Source of the DNA: Trileptium ribeirensis
Lineage: Eukaryota > Nematoda > Enoplea > Enoplida > Thoracostomopsidae
Assembly (NCBI GenBank): GCA_030248225.1
Contig: JASANE010007074.1
Coordinates: 1 to 64,000 of the forward strand
Length of the DNA: 64,000 nucleotides
Direction of reading: 5' to 3'
The notes under the pieces are model-generated. The model was not told the origin of the DNA. It did no database searches and was given only the letters and a program-made list of their open reading frames with translations. This document shows, one piece after another, positions 22,931 through 34,584 of the stretch. Every line of letters begins with the position of its first letter. Positions within the stretch are counted from its first letter, which is position 1. The position numbers and the translations under genes were made by a program.

Positions 22931-23010
22931 GACCCTTTTGGTGACACACGTTTTTGTGGTCTCAAGTGGTACCTTTTCAGAAACCTCAAAAACGTGCGTT
23001 GTGTTTTGAC
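22919..23010. repeat. Junction repeat shared with 35,310-35,410
   Basis: The 90 bases between the two opposed LINEs match, in inverted orientation, 35,310-35,410. Both contain TGTCAAAAC.CA, then (G/T)TTCtGAAAAG.T, AGACCACAAA and GTGTGTCACCA. The translated fragments are also similar (CQN.....EVSEKVPL.TT..CVT). It may be the actual 5' end of one LINE or a separate small repeat. Confidence 0.55.
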
Positions 23011-24839
23011 AGATATCAATTTTATGAACATGTCCATTGTACATGTCCGTTTGGCTTGTGATCAAGCAGAATATCACCGGGCGAGTAACGACTTTCGCAA
23101 CGCTCTTGTGCATAGCAGATGCCACTTTGAACTGTCACTCGCTGCTAACATGAAACTCGGGAAAAACGTGAAACGTTTTTATCAATACTCAAAGAACTTC
23201 GTCCGACCGGCTTCCCGAATTTCTAGAATCAGAGACGCTAATGGAATTTTACTGACGTCTCCAACACAAGTTGCAAATAGAATAAATGATCATTTCGCCA
23301 GCGTTTACACTGTAGCGCCTAACAACCACGACGCCGCACCTATTGTATGGCAAACGGATAAAATATTTCGTCTTACTTTCAATGTCATAGAAGTTGAATT
23401 TCAACTTAGAAAGCTGATCCCCTGGAAGTCGAGTGGGCCAGATGGTATCAACAGTGCGATACTCAAACGGTGTGCTAAACAGTTGGCTTACTCTTTGTAC
23501 AGAATATTTCAACAACACGTCGATCACAGCGAGTGCCCCGCCGATTGGACTATGGCTAACATCACTGCCTTGCCAAAAGTTGTCAAGACAACTTCATGCG
23601 TTGAACTAAGACCCATCTCACTAACATCAGTTGCTGCCAAGATTCTCGAACGACTGATATGGGCGCCGACTCTCAAGTTTATGCTCGACCACGATACATT
23701 CAGTTCAAAACAGCATGGTTCCTTACCCGATAGATCGACAGTAACCAATATTCTCTCTTGTGTCAACGACTGGACCGCGGCCTTCGACGAGAATGCCTCA
23801 AACGGAGTCGACGTGGCGTACCTTGACTTTAAGAAAGCGTTTGATTCAGTTCCGTTCTCGCTTTTGTTTCGCAAGATGGAAACAGTTGGCATACGAGGAC
23901 AGCTGCTGCAATGGTTTAGCAACTTTCTGACAAATCGAACACAGAGGGTGGTCATGAACAGAATGGAAGCGTGTGGCGAGTGGCATTCCTCAGGGAACAC
24001 TGAGCGGGCCTTACTGTTTCATCATCTTTGTCAACGACAACCCAGACTCTGTGACGTCAAACATAGCCATCTATGTTGACGATATTAAGTTATACCGCAC
24101 AATTAGATCAGTGTATGATTGTGCTGCACTACAGGCAGATCTGAACGTGGTTCAAGCTTGGTCAGTTGAGAACCAATTGCCTCTCAAACCTACCAAGTGC
24201 TGGGTTATCCGTATGAAAGAATCTGTCCCTTTTTACTATCGAGTTGGAGAACATATATTAGAATCATTGCACGAAACCAAAGATCTCGGTGTAATTATTA
24301 CTTCCAACCTAAAGTTTGACGACGAAATTCGTATGTTAGAGAAGCGTTGCAACCAAGTCATCGGTATTATTCGACGAATTATTGCTTCCTGTTCGAAGGA
24401 TGTCATATTGCCGTTGTATAAATCACTGGTCCGGCCAATACTGGAGTATGCAGCTGATGTATGGTCTCCGCAATATACGATGAACATCCACAGATTGGAA
24501 AAGATCCAGCATAGATGCCTGCGATTAGCTGAAGACATTCAATGGAATTGTATTTCAACACTTGCTCAACTAAGAGAGACTATCGATCTGCTCAATGCTT
24601 TCAAGATTGTGAACGGAAACAGTTGCCTAACTGCTGAATAATTCTTCCAGATACCTCACCGTCGTCTCCGAGGGCATGAGCGGAAACTTTATGTTGAGTC
24701 CTGTCGAACGAACGTCCGGAAACATTTTTTCTCAACCAGGGTGGTCCGACCCTGGAATGAACTAGACAGTTCATGTGTTGAGTCATTAATAGTTGACCAG
24801 TTAAAATGCTCGTTGAGAGGGGTGCGGCAAAATGTCTAA
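22994..24839 (+). pseudogene. Non-LTR retrotransposon reverse transcriptase (CR1/jockey-like), 5'-truncated
   Basis: Reverse transcriptase of a LINE. Segment 1 (22,994 to about 23,975) shows SGPDGINSAILKRCA, LRPISLTSVAAKILERLI, KQHGSLPDRST and YLDFKKAFDSVPF. After a one-base frameshift near 23,975-24,000 come GIPQGTLSGP and the catalytic box IYVDDIKLY. The thumb and connection follow (LYKSLVRPILEYAADVW, IQHRCLRLA). An in-frame TAA at 24,639 interrupts the C-terminus, which continues as HRRLRGHERKLYVESCR and RVVRPWNELDSSCV to TAA at 24,837-24,839. The C-terminal layout is that of CR1/L2/Rex-type elements, without RNase H. The endonuclease is absent, so the copy is 5'-truncated. Only two disabling changes in 1.8 kb make it younger than its neighbour. 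Confidence 0.85.
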
Positions 24840-24844
24840 TAGAC

Positions 24845-26200
24845 TTGTGCTCCTAAACCGTGTGAAAGTTAATTATTGTATGTATTTGAACAAAAAGTTG
24901 TATGAAGCAACTGCTATCAATTTTATGAAGATCTTAATTGCATGTTTGAACAATCGTTATTTTTAGTGCAATGCAAATCGCAAATCTTAAGAACAGCTCG
25001 ACAACTTTTATGAACATTTGATACAACATAGTTTAACTGAAATTGAATCATATTCATAAATGTCAAAACAGCTCTGTATTTTTACAAAATTTATTGCTAA
25101 ATATTTATAGTATAGCTGTGACATTTAGTATGAATAACTGAATATTACGTACTTAATCGTTGTTTAACATCGTCCATTTCAAATTTGAACAGTAACGCCG
25201 CCGCAATGTAAAACTTTGCCAATGAGTTGCAAATTGCTGCTCAATATATAAAATCTGATATTATAAATAAGCTATGCCTACATCAAAAGGATCCTGACGC
25301 AGAATTCTTCATTTGGTAAGTTGAAATAAAATGAGCGCTAACTTTGCCGTTACGTTGCCTTATACCAGTGAATTGTTGTTACATACAATGTGTAAAAATG
25401 TAAATTAATACTTGCACAGTTCAGAACAAATCATAATTTCAAAAGCAACCATCAGCGATTTGAAGAAATTTGAATACCAAAGTAGTTGCTACGCAAAAGT
25501 TTTGCCGCTGAACTGTAGATTGTTGTCACAATATATGAAAACTGTCGTTACAAATTATTCGGACAAAGTATCCGTGAGGAACGTAATTATAATGAACCCA
25601 TACCGTTTTCGATATGCTGAGCCAATACCTTAGCTTAGGTTCTTATTTCACACAGCTCAAAACAGATCTTACGTTTAAAACAATTCGCTAGTAATATTTC
25701 GTAACTAACAGTTGTATTTTATGCGATCATAGACTCTATTCGCCCATAAAGTTGTGATTTTTTCCAGCAAAGCAAAAGGGAGTTTTATCCGAAATTTCAT
25801 AATTTATTGATTTTTCTTAAAGTAGTGTACGTTAATAGTACATCAAAAATCAAAATGTACAAAGCACAAATAATAATGAAAGGATAGAAAAATAGATGTG
25901 TATAAAATTCCTTCTAAAGTTATAACAAATTATTCTGCACAACAACGATATCTTTACACTCCGATTTATAAATATATCACGATCGGTAATTTTTTTAAAT
26001 TTCGTAAAAATCATTCCAATTTCTACACTTGTAATGTGCGACTAAACTTAGAATGCGTCCACTCATTAATCTATTATGGCATTAGGTTATACACTATAGG
26101 GTGTTCAGTCAACGTATTCTAAGTTAAAAAAGGCATAGAAATGATGAAAGTTTGCTTTTTAGCCAAAATATCGATAAGAATATATTAATTTTACCTACCA
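24845..26200. other. Intergenic AT-rich sequence
   Basis: No gene seen. Short open frames (25,412-25,633; 25,898-26,122) lack domains and splice context. The first part may be 3' UTR of the LINE. Confidence 0.35.
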
Positions 26201-26217
26201 ATAATGGCAATTTTCAG

Positions 26218-26464
26218 AAAAATTGAAATAATAAAAACAAAGTTACATTATTTCGAGCTGCTTCACCATTCCTTCAAAACATCGAAATTCAGCGATGTTC
26301 AATCTAAACAATGTACAGAATCGTTGCTTTCTCTCAACGATTCCTTTATGGAATTGGCAGTGTTCTGCCCAAACATGATGTTCCAATACTTGATAACTGG
26401 AGATGTGATTCGTAACGTCAGTAATGGTGAAAGGCCGTCCTCTGGCATATTATTATATGAATAA
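26218..26464 (+). CDS. Possible terminal exon, unrecognised
   Basis: After a good acceptor (GGCAATTTTCAG, AG at 26,216-26,217) an open frame runs 82 codons to TAA at 26,462-26,464. Its composition is balanced and protein-like (for example TESLLSLNDSFMELAVF, then FQYLITGDVIRNVSNGERP). No domain is recognised and no upstream exon was found. An antisense frame (26,299-26,580) is the usual shadow. Confidence 0.25.
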
Positions 26465-26938
26465 TTTTTTCTCGAAACCCTTTGTACAAATAACCGATTT
26501 GCAGAGTAGTTTAGACAAGACATATCACATAGCGTCGCTTGCATACTGAAAACGGTTTGCCAACATATCCCTGGTACCATTCATGAGCATCGATGAACTG
26601 AATTATTGTGATTATTTTAAGTTCTATTAGTGTTAGAAAACATTTGCAAAATTTTCTTACAGTAAGGCAAAGCACAGTACGAGCCAGAAATGACTTTAGC
26701 TTTCTGAGCTAATACAGATCGCTCAAAATTTTTTTCCTGCGAAAAAACTTCATGCAACTCTCGAATAAATTGTTTAAACGTCAGTCATTTCTCGCGACTA
26801 CACTAAACCATATAACAAAATGCTACAAGAGGACCATAATGTTGCATATTATCATTTTTGTCATAATGAGTAAACATGCAACTTAACAGTTGATATACAG
26901 CTCAAGAAATGTTTCATTGGGCTGAAAATGCTATTATA
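26465..26938. other. Intergenic, nothing recognised
   Basis: AT-rich flank of the mariner insertion; no open frame with protein features. The final TA (26,937-26,938) is the left copy of the mariner target duplication. Confidence 0.4.
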
Positions 26939-28242
26939 CAGGGTGTTTCAGAAGTAACTACCCACTGTTTGATGCTAACTATCGGTTGACTGGGCAGAGG
27001 TAGCTCCCCAGTTTTTTGTATAATTATAGACAAGTATTAAAAGTTTGCTTACATTACGAAGAGAGATCTCAGAACAGCTCCGTCTGTGCAGCGCCAAGCT
27101 GAATGCATTTCTCCAGTTGGGATGGTACAGATCGGCAAACTTTGGCGCATAAGTCCACTGGAATTTTAGAAAACGCTGATTTATTCTGTCCATCAATTAT
27201 TGAGGGTCCTTCCCCTACTTCCATTAACATCTTCTTTCAGAACACCCCAAAGAAAGAAGTCAGGCGGAGTTAAGTCTGGTGACCTAGCTGGCCACTCGAT
27301 GGCTCCTCTGCGGCCGATCCATCGATTCGGGAACCTTTCGTCCAGCCAAGCGCGGAGTTCGGTAGCGTAGTGAGCTGGGGCTCCGCCATGCATGAAAACA
27401 AGGTCCTCTGTTGCGATTTGCGGCTAGACATTCACAGCTAAACGTTCCAAATAGCTGGTTTTATTGACATTTCCGTCAAAAAAGAATGGAAAAAAGAAAA
27501 GAAGAAGATGCCTTGTGAACAAATTCGGCCCACACAGTCTCCAGGTGCGTTGACCTCTTTGTTAATCGTGACATGTGGATTGTCTTCAGAACAATAAACA
27601 CAATTATGGCGATTAACATGACCATGGAGCTTGAAAACCGCCTCGTCGGTCCACAAAATCCGATCAAGGTCCAACGCACTGCTTTCCACCATGTCCATAA
27701 ATGTCTCACAAAACTGGACTCTGCGATCGAAATCTTCATCAGAGAGTCCATGTATAAGACGTGGCCGAAAGGGCTTCAAGTTAAGCTCCTTGTAAAGGCG
27801 CGAAACGGAAGTATAAGGAATACCCAGCTGCAGGGAAGCCCTTCGAGTTGACTTCTGGGGGCTGCTGGATACCGCAGCGCTTAATGCAGATTTCTGGTCC
27901 CCACTTGTGGCAGACTTTGGACGACCCGGCCCCAGCCGTTCCGCTACACTGCCAGTGTCCTCGAATCGGGAAATAATATCAGCCATCGTCTTGCGAGCAG
28001 GAGGTATTGAGTCGAAATGATTTTTCCACTGGCGTGAGACTTCGGCATAATTTCCGTATTTATAGTAAAGTTTTACAACACAGATTTTTCAGGCAGAGAT
28101 CGTCGTGGGGAATCCATGGTATAAACAGTATATATTTATAATAACCTGAAATATTAAAAACAGCGATAAACAACCATTGCGAAATATTACGCCAGAAGAT
28201 ATTGATTGACAAAGTGTGGGTAGTTACTTCTGAAACACCCTG
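26939..28242 (-). mobile_element. Complete-length mariner-type element (1,304 bp), inactive
   Basis: The termini are inverted repeats of about 29 bp, CAGGGTGTTTCAGAAGTAAC at 26,939 and its complement ending at 28,242. They continue as TACCCAC-like bases on both sides, and TA flanks both ends (26,937-26,938 and 28,243-28,244). The length, TA target and encoded transposase identify the Tc1/mariner superfamily. The element reads on the minus strand. Confidence 0.93.
26975..28117 (-). pseudogene. mariner transposase, frameshifted, catalytic Asp lost
   Basis: A DDE transposase. The start codon at 28,117 opens MDSPRRSLPEKSVL; after a frameshift comes LYYKYGNYAEVSRQWKNHF. The main frame (27,986-27,438) has the second helix-turn-helix (ASLQLGIPYTSVSRLYKEL) with a GPGRPK linker before it, and the first catalytic Asp in ILWTDEAVFKLHG. 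A frameshifted stretch follows, then HGGAPAHYA, where the usual motif is DGAP.H, so the second Asp has become Gly. The third Asp is in WPARSPDLTPPDFFLW. Thirty-six residues separate the last two catalytic positions, unlike classical DD34D mariner. Another frame carries the C-terminus to 26,975. The gene cannot encode active transposase. Confidence 0.88.
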
Positions 28243-28249
28243 TATATTC

Positions 28250-29180
28250 GTCAGGTACTGGAAAGTCAATCCAAGAATTTGTTACAATGCTATGACAGTG
28301 AAATGTTCTATTGGATCCCTGCTAAAATGGCTAAAAGTTAAACTAAAGCTTGAGTATGTATAATGATTTTTTGATTCGTCCCAAGCGATTTCCCTATAAG
28401 CATATTCTACTGTATTTAGACGGGATCTCAAGTAAATAGTGAAATATATCGCTTAAGTATATTTTGACACAATAATAAACATATATATTATAAATTTGAA
28501 TTTTATATGTAAACACATAGAAAATGCATAAAAAAGTTTATTCAAAAAGAATAACTGAAGTCATTCAGGTGGAATGCCTCTTCACAGAACCATATATAAA
28601 ATTTCGCCTATATTTAGACACAGGAAACACACGATACCGTTTACTTTTACTGAATGTATTTGAAGTTATCCTTTAACTACATAATTTTTATTTAATGTTT
28701 CTAACACTCGCAAGTCATACTTATCAAGCCAAAAATCTTAATATTTTGTCTCCTACCTGCATGTAGACATTTTTTCTTCACCAAAATTGTTTATTTATAG
28801 TTTTACATTAAATTCTAGCGTTGGTGAGATAACTTTTGTTGGACATACTTTGAAAATGGGTTATAAGAACAGATCGACCATCTCTTTCACACAATGTCCA
28901 CTAAACAATGTAAATTTAGCAAAAAAAAATTTACAAAATATTGAAGAAAATCACCCTGTCGAAATATAGGTAGTCGTTTTAATTAATCTAACCTGATTTG
29001 ACTCAAAATTTCCCCGTACATGCAATGGACAGAACTGTTATCAGTCTGCCATGGACAAATTCCATCCAGGATCGAATCTGTATGGGAAATTGTTTCGAAA
29101 TTTCACATCGCAGAAGTAATTCATTTTAAATCCACAGCTTGCGGCTCTAAAGACAGTATTTATTTTGCCAGAATTTGAAT
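28250..29180. other. Intergenic AT-rich sequence
   Basis: No gene or clear repeat recognised. A 60-codon plus-strand frame at 28,787-28,969 has no domain. Confidence 0.4.
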
Positions 29181-29181
29181 T

Positions 29182-30735
29182 TTGCAAATGATATCTAGAA
29201 AATCGACAATGATGGTTTTAGCGAAGTGTCTAATATTCTCTTGACAGGAAACAGAACAGCAAAAATTGTCTAATATCTTTTGCTGTTTACAAGTAAGTTT
29301 GTTTTCGTCCAATTTACATGGGAACGTGAAATGCTCTATTTTATCCGTAGCAATGTAGAACACAGAAATTTCCGTCGTAACTACTAAATATATCACAATG
29401 TTAGTTAAGTTAGTTGTGATGACTTGCATTGAAGCTATAGCCAAGTGAACGGTAAAGTTGATCGTTTCGTGATAACTGTCGACGGTGGGAGTAAAAATTG
29501 TGCACTGTGAGGTTCCTTATAAATCGATGACAAACAAAACAGTAAATTAGAAGAAAGCAAACACGTCGACGAACACAATGAAATTTCTGACCAGAATGTT
29601 CTACAGTTTTTCGGCAAATAAGACAAATATAGACAGCTTAATTTCGTTTTAACGTTAATATACAGGTATTTTTGAGAAACCAAAAGCAAAGGACCATATT
29701 TGCAAATGATATCTAGAAAATCGACAATGAGGGTTTAGCGAAGCGTCTAATATTCTCTTGACAGGAAACAGAACAGCAAAAATTGTCTAATATCTTTTGC
29801 TGTTTACAAGTAAGTTTGTTTTCGTCCAATTTACATGGGAACGTGAAATGCTCTATTTTATCCGTAGCAATGTAGAACACAGAAATTTCCGTCGTAACTA
29901 CTAAATATATCCCAATGTTAGTTAAGTTAGTTGTGATGACTCCCATTGAAGCTATAGCCAAGTGAACGGTAAAGTTGATCGTTTCGTGATAACTGTCGAC
30001 GGTGGGAGTAAAGATTGTGCACTGTGAGGTTCCTTATAAATCGATGACAAACAAAACAGTAAATTAGAAGAAAGCAAACACGTCTACGAACACAATGAAA
30101 TTTCTGACCAGAATGTTCTACAGTTTTTCGGCAAATAAGACAAATATACACAGCTTAATTTCGTTTTAACGTTAATATACAGGTATTTTTGAGAAACCAA
30201 AAGCAAAGGACCATATTTGCAAATGATATCTAGAAAATCGACAATGAGGGTTTTAGCGAAGCGTCTAATATTCTCTTGACAGAAAACAGAACAGCAAAAA
30301 TTGTCTAATATCTTTTGCTGTTTACAAGTAAGTTTGTTTTCGTCCAATTTACATGGGAACGTGAAATGCTCTATTTTATCCGTAGCAATGTAGAACACAG
30401 AAATTTCCGTCGTAACTACTAAATATATCCCAATGTTAGTTAAGTTAGTTGTGATGACTCCCATTGAAGCTATAGCCAAGTGAATGGTAAAGTTGATCGT
30501 TTCGTGATAACTGTCGACGGTGGGAGTAAAAATTGTGCACTGTGAGGTTCCTTATAAATCAATGACAAACAAAACAGTAAATTAGAAGAAAGCAAACACG
30601 TCTACGAACACAATGAAATTTCTGACCAGAATGTTCTACAGTTTTTCGGCAAATAAGACAAATATACACAGCTTAATTTCGTTTTAACGTTAATATACAG
30701 GTATTTTTGAGAAACCAAAAGCAAAGGACCATATT
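29182..30735 (-). repeat. Three tandem copies of a unit of about 520 bp
   Basis: Copies start at about 29,182, 29,698 and 30,215. They are almost identical, with a few substitutions and a one-base deletion in copy 2 (GAGGGTTTAGCG versus GAGGGTTTTAGCG). On the minus strand each unit carries a frame beginning MAIASM(G/Q)VITTNLTN, with a hydrophobic stretch and five Cys (..FPCK..., LTCKQQK, NFCCS). In copy 3 this frame runs into copy 2. Copy 2 is frameshifted, so coding constraint on the array is not shown. The family is unrecognised. It could be duplicated exon sequence of a membrane or secreted protein, or a satellite-like amplification. Confidence 0.85.
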
Positions 30736-30739
30736 GTGA

Positions 30740-31310
30740 CAAATAAAATTTGGAAAACAAGGTCTGTACCTACCACAACCAGGTCGTAGCATCTCCATTT
30801 CGAAGAAAAAGTTACAATTACGAAAGTTAGGGTTAAGCTCAACAAATATACGTAGCACAAATAATTATTAATATTAACAAAATGACGTTGAAGGAACATA
30901 ATATCACAAAACATAACTTTGTACAGTAAACTCCTTATAGTTCGCTAATAACTTTAAATAAAGGATTACGCCGGAATGTTATCAGTCGTCTAACAATGGC
31001 ATAAATTCCTATTATGTTCACCCAAATTATATACATTAAATGTGGCATCCGATCTGTTAACTTTATCGCTTCTGCAAGCAACGGAAGTAATCCAATTTTA
31101 AGATCGTCGTGTCACGTCAAATAAAAATTATTGTTTAAACTGTTAAGTTTCTATCCATATTAGTGCAACAGTCTAATATTTTGAAACAACGAAATATTTT
31201 GGCTGTGATAAATAGCTAATGGCATAAAATCAAATATTTTGTTCAGTATCACAATGACGTTCTAATCGCAAATATTAATAAATTTATGAAGTTGTTAAAG
31301 TTAAATTTAG
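30740..31310. other. Intergenic AT-rich sequence
   Basis: Non-repetitive AT-rich DNA flanking the 520-bp array. Short minus-strand frames at 30,673-30,914 partly extend the array frame but carry no domain. Confidence 0.35.
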
Positions 31311-31314
31311 GAGA

Positions 31315-31445
31315 TGTCACGTTAAGCAAATATTTTTGGCAAAAATGGTCACGTTAACTAAATAATATTTGGGCAGAAATAGCCTCGTTAAGTAAATATG
31401 TTTGTCGTAAAAATGGACATGTTAGCCAAATATTTTGATATCTTT
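31315..31445 (+). repeat. Degenerate tandem repeat, about 33 bp by four
   Basis: Four imperfect units of the form (C/T)(A/C)CGTTAA(G/C)(C/T)AAATATTTTTGGC.AAAAATGG lie in a row, at about 31,318, 31,349, 31,383 and 31,418. They end about 35 bases before the TATA box at 31,482, so they could be part of an upstream control region or chance satellite sequence. Confidence 0.55.
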
Positions 31446-31481
31446 ATTTGTTTTTCTTTGTCTCAAAAGTGACCAAATTTC

Positions 31482-31489
31482 TATAAAAG
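31482..31489 (+). promoter_or_regulatory. TATA box of a candidate small gene
   Basis: TATAAAAG is followed about 24-30 bases later by GCTCGTCGCAGTACA, where CAGT fits an arthropod-like initiator. The first ATG (31,542) is about 53 bases beyond the TATA box. The GC-richer segment after the box stands out from its AT-rich flanks. Inferred from sequence only. Confidence 0.4.
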
Positions 31490-31541
31490 GGTCGTGTCCA
31501 TCTAGCTCGTCGCAGTACAACATCGAACAGACTGGCAAATA

Positions 31542-33120
31542 ATGTGCTACGAAAGAAATGAAATAGTTGACGAGCTTCAAGTACTAACCATTGACAAGGT
31601 ATAGTTATTTATTGATTATTTAAGTGCGAGCACAAAGTATATAGCAATGAACAACATTCGTTAAATACGCCATAGATGAATTCGTCTATGACACCACAAA
31701 TTATAGCTGTGACAAGCATCAATATTGCATTAACCAAAAACCAAATTAACGTTAGTTTAATAAATCCTGGATAATATGCAAACCTGTGGAATTTTACATT
31801 CTTAACACTCTCAACTATATACAGCATTTTGACCGACACGCTAATAGGTATGTACTATTCATAAAAATTCTCATTTTGGATTCGTTTTGTTTGTTTGGAT
31901 CATGTTGAAAAACTGAATTCGTTTAATACTTCATTAATTTTAGCTACGCTTTTCGATGTAGACCAAAACCTGTAAAGTTAAATCAGTGAAGTCGGTTGAA
32001 TTTTAGCATTTCAATTTCGTGCAAAGAGCGTTATCTAACAGGATACTAATGTTCACATTACACCTTCCACGCACCGTTAATACCAAAAAATGCAACATAA
32101 GCAATACAGATGTATAAAAAGGCATAAGCACTTGGCAATGATGAACACACAAACCTTTGTTCGTCAACTGTAATGTGTAACAAGACACCTGAAGTTACGT
32201 GTGAAATAATATACTAAGCGTTGAGCTCAATGCTATAATCTAGTGCATTTTCATCCACAATAACTCCAACTGAAACAGAGTTACCACTTCAGTAACATTG
32301 TCGCTATTACTCACTGGCGTCACTGTTTCCACTTCGCTATTTATATGTTTCACTGAAGTTTCCTTATTAATGGTCTTTCTGTTTACTGTGCTACTACCAT
32401 CAGCGCTGTCTCTAATGACGTCTTCGCCGTCAATTCTCGCAGTGTTTGTCCTGTTTCTAAATGCAAGGAATGTGTTTCTTTTTCGATCAGTAAATTTCTG
32501 AATTCTGAAATAGCGTAAATATAGAATCATATTAGCCATTTGATGCTTGGCTTGAGTAAACTTAGGATGACCCATCAGCCATCTTATTTCCCATATGGGA
32601 TAAAATTCTTCCTCAAACCTGTCATGTGAGAGCTAAATAAATTTTCATGTCCACTTACCAAAACCACTCTATTCTAACACAAAGTTCTTTCGAATTTCTG
32701 CGTTTCATTAGTATTTATTACGTTTCCCTTACTTTAAAAACAACTTCCTATGGTGGTTAAAACAAAAATGTTCTACTTGATGAGTTGAAGATCGTATGTC
32801 ATTTCCACAACACATGCAAGCTAGCAGCACAATCAGTCCGATTGATACATCGATTATACAGTATCACGGACAAAATATAATAATGCGGTGAAGTGAGGTT
32901 GGTCGTATGAACCTAACAACACAGTGTGAATCAGGGCGAGAGTGATGTCGTTTCTTTGCACAATGTGCACTCTAAGACCCCTGTGAAACTACGTACTAAG
33001 GACTCGGCAGGGAAACATCACGAAGGCATACCTGTGATGCTTCCGACAACCTCTGGTAGTGGTAGACATGCCAACCTCACCGCATCCATAACATTGGTCA
33101 CCTTTTTTACATCACCTTAA
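31542..33120 (+). CDS. Candidate two-exon small gene (about 80 codons)
   Basis: Exon 1 (31,542-31,598) begins at an ATG downstream of a TATA box and encodes 19 residues ending LQVLTIDK, with a donor AAG/GTATAG. Exon 2 (32,935-33,120) follows an acceptor GTGTGAATCAG. Both junction ends are phase 0, so the frame continues as GESDVVSLHNVHSKTPVKLR and on to TAA at 33,118-33,120. Exon 2 is clearly richer in GC than its surroundings and contains many Ser, Thr, His and Lys residues, with a short hydrophobic end. No domain is recognised. The polypyrimidine tract before exon 2 is weak, the intron is 1.3 kb, and other exons could lie between, so the model is tentative. Confidence 0.35.
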
Positions 33121-34584
33121 ATATTTACCATATGACCGAAGTTATGGTTATTGAGATATAAAACGCTAAGATGTTACCCGTCTGCTACAGAAATGTTCAA
33201 ATTTAATGCTCATAAAGTAAATTATGTTGCTTTGTAACGAATATTTGCCGACGCTACGGCCAGATGACGCTATCCACTGAGGCCGACTTAATAGTTCTGC
33301 TCAGGATAACAACGTATTCAGCTTTATTGTCTGCCAATTTTAACAGCTTCGGTAGTTGACGTAAAGTAGTGTAGGATGCTAGGACTTATTTAGTAACTCC
33401 GATCTAATACAACAGAAAGCAAATGTAAAGATTGTTTTAGACCGAACAATTCGGTTTCATTCCATAAATTAAAATACTTTCAATTTTGTTTATAACTAGA
33501 TTCCCAGGAGTTTTTGAGCTACAAGTTTCCAATCAAAAGCTGAATTTTGGGCTGCAACAAGTTTAATTGAAGATTTTCATCATTTATAATTTAAACTTTT
33601 GCACAAAGTAACTCAATATTTTTATACATTGAAATATAGGGTTTTTCAATTTCTTTCATAACTCTCAATATTACTCAAAGTAAAAAAATTTTATCCACAT
33701 ATAGGTAATTCAATGACAGAAATCTAGATTCGCTGGAATTTGTGAGCCAAAATTTGCCAATCAAACATTGAATTTTTGCGCGGAACAACTGGAGTTAATG
33801 CAATCACTAATCTGTAGACGTTTTTGCGAAGTTTATATCATACAAAACGAATTGATCGGTTTATGTAGATAATTTCCTTTAGCAAAAAATTTCGTAACCT
33901 CTGGAAACATCGCTATTATCAAAGAAGTGGTAATACTTTATGGTATAATCTAATCGAAAGATTAAAACTACGCTAAGTATTAAGCTAAACTACTCTAAAC
34001 AGGAAATTTATGTTTGAACAAGCAAATGGACCTTAGAATTTTTTGAGGCTATTTTTAGCAAGTCATTGTGTCTTCATTTAGCCTGCAACTTACCTAACAG
34101 CAATTTTTTCTGTGGTATCTCGATATACGAGCTCTGTTCATCACGAAAAATTGTAGCATTCGTGGTTTCTTTTAATGTTAGGAGCTTCGTACACGTATAT
34201 ACTTTAGCGATAAACGCACACAAAGCAACGAAGCGATTCAACAATCGATCGAGCAACAAACGTTTGCTCCTCATATTTTTATATTTTTACATAACATTTG
34301 CAAATTTCTTATAAAAACAGAAACTGTACTCTAATAAAACGCATATCTTTTCGCATGTATATAAACAAAATGCAACTGAATTAACATACAGAAACCTGGA
34401 AAATATTGGAAAATTAATAATAATATATAAAATTAGGAACACAAGAATCCTTGGATGCCGCCGAAGCGCCTAAAACTAAAAAAAATCATCCTAAATATTT
34501 TATATAAATATATGAATTTTCTATACATTTCATTATGGTTTTCACAGCACAGTTGCAGTCTGAGGCTAATAGCCCAGTTGTTGA
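33121..34584. other. Intergenic AT-rich sequence
   Basis: No coding sequence supported. Only low-complexity AT-rich DNA and short overlapping frames on both strands (34,066-34,314). Confidence 0.4.

Noticed and set aside
31609..31839. Minus-strand frame with a hydrophobic segment that looks like a transmembrane helix
   Set aside because: It lies in the AT-rich intron of the candidate plus-strand gene. Translated AT-rich DNA readily looks hydrophobic, and no partner exon or domain was found.
32240..32514. Minus-strand open frame with an acceptor-like start and a GTAAGT donor upstream at about 32,655
   Set aside because: Joining the donor to the acceptor gives a stop codon in every phase (TGA across the junction, or TAG just upstream), so it cannot be a two-exon gene.
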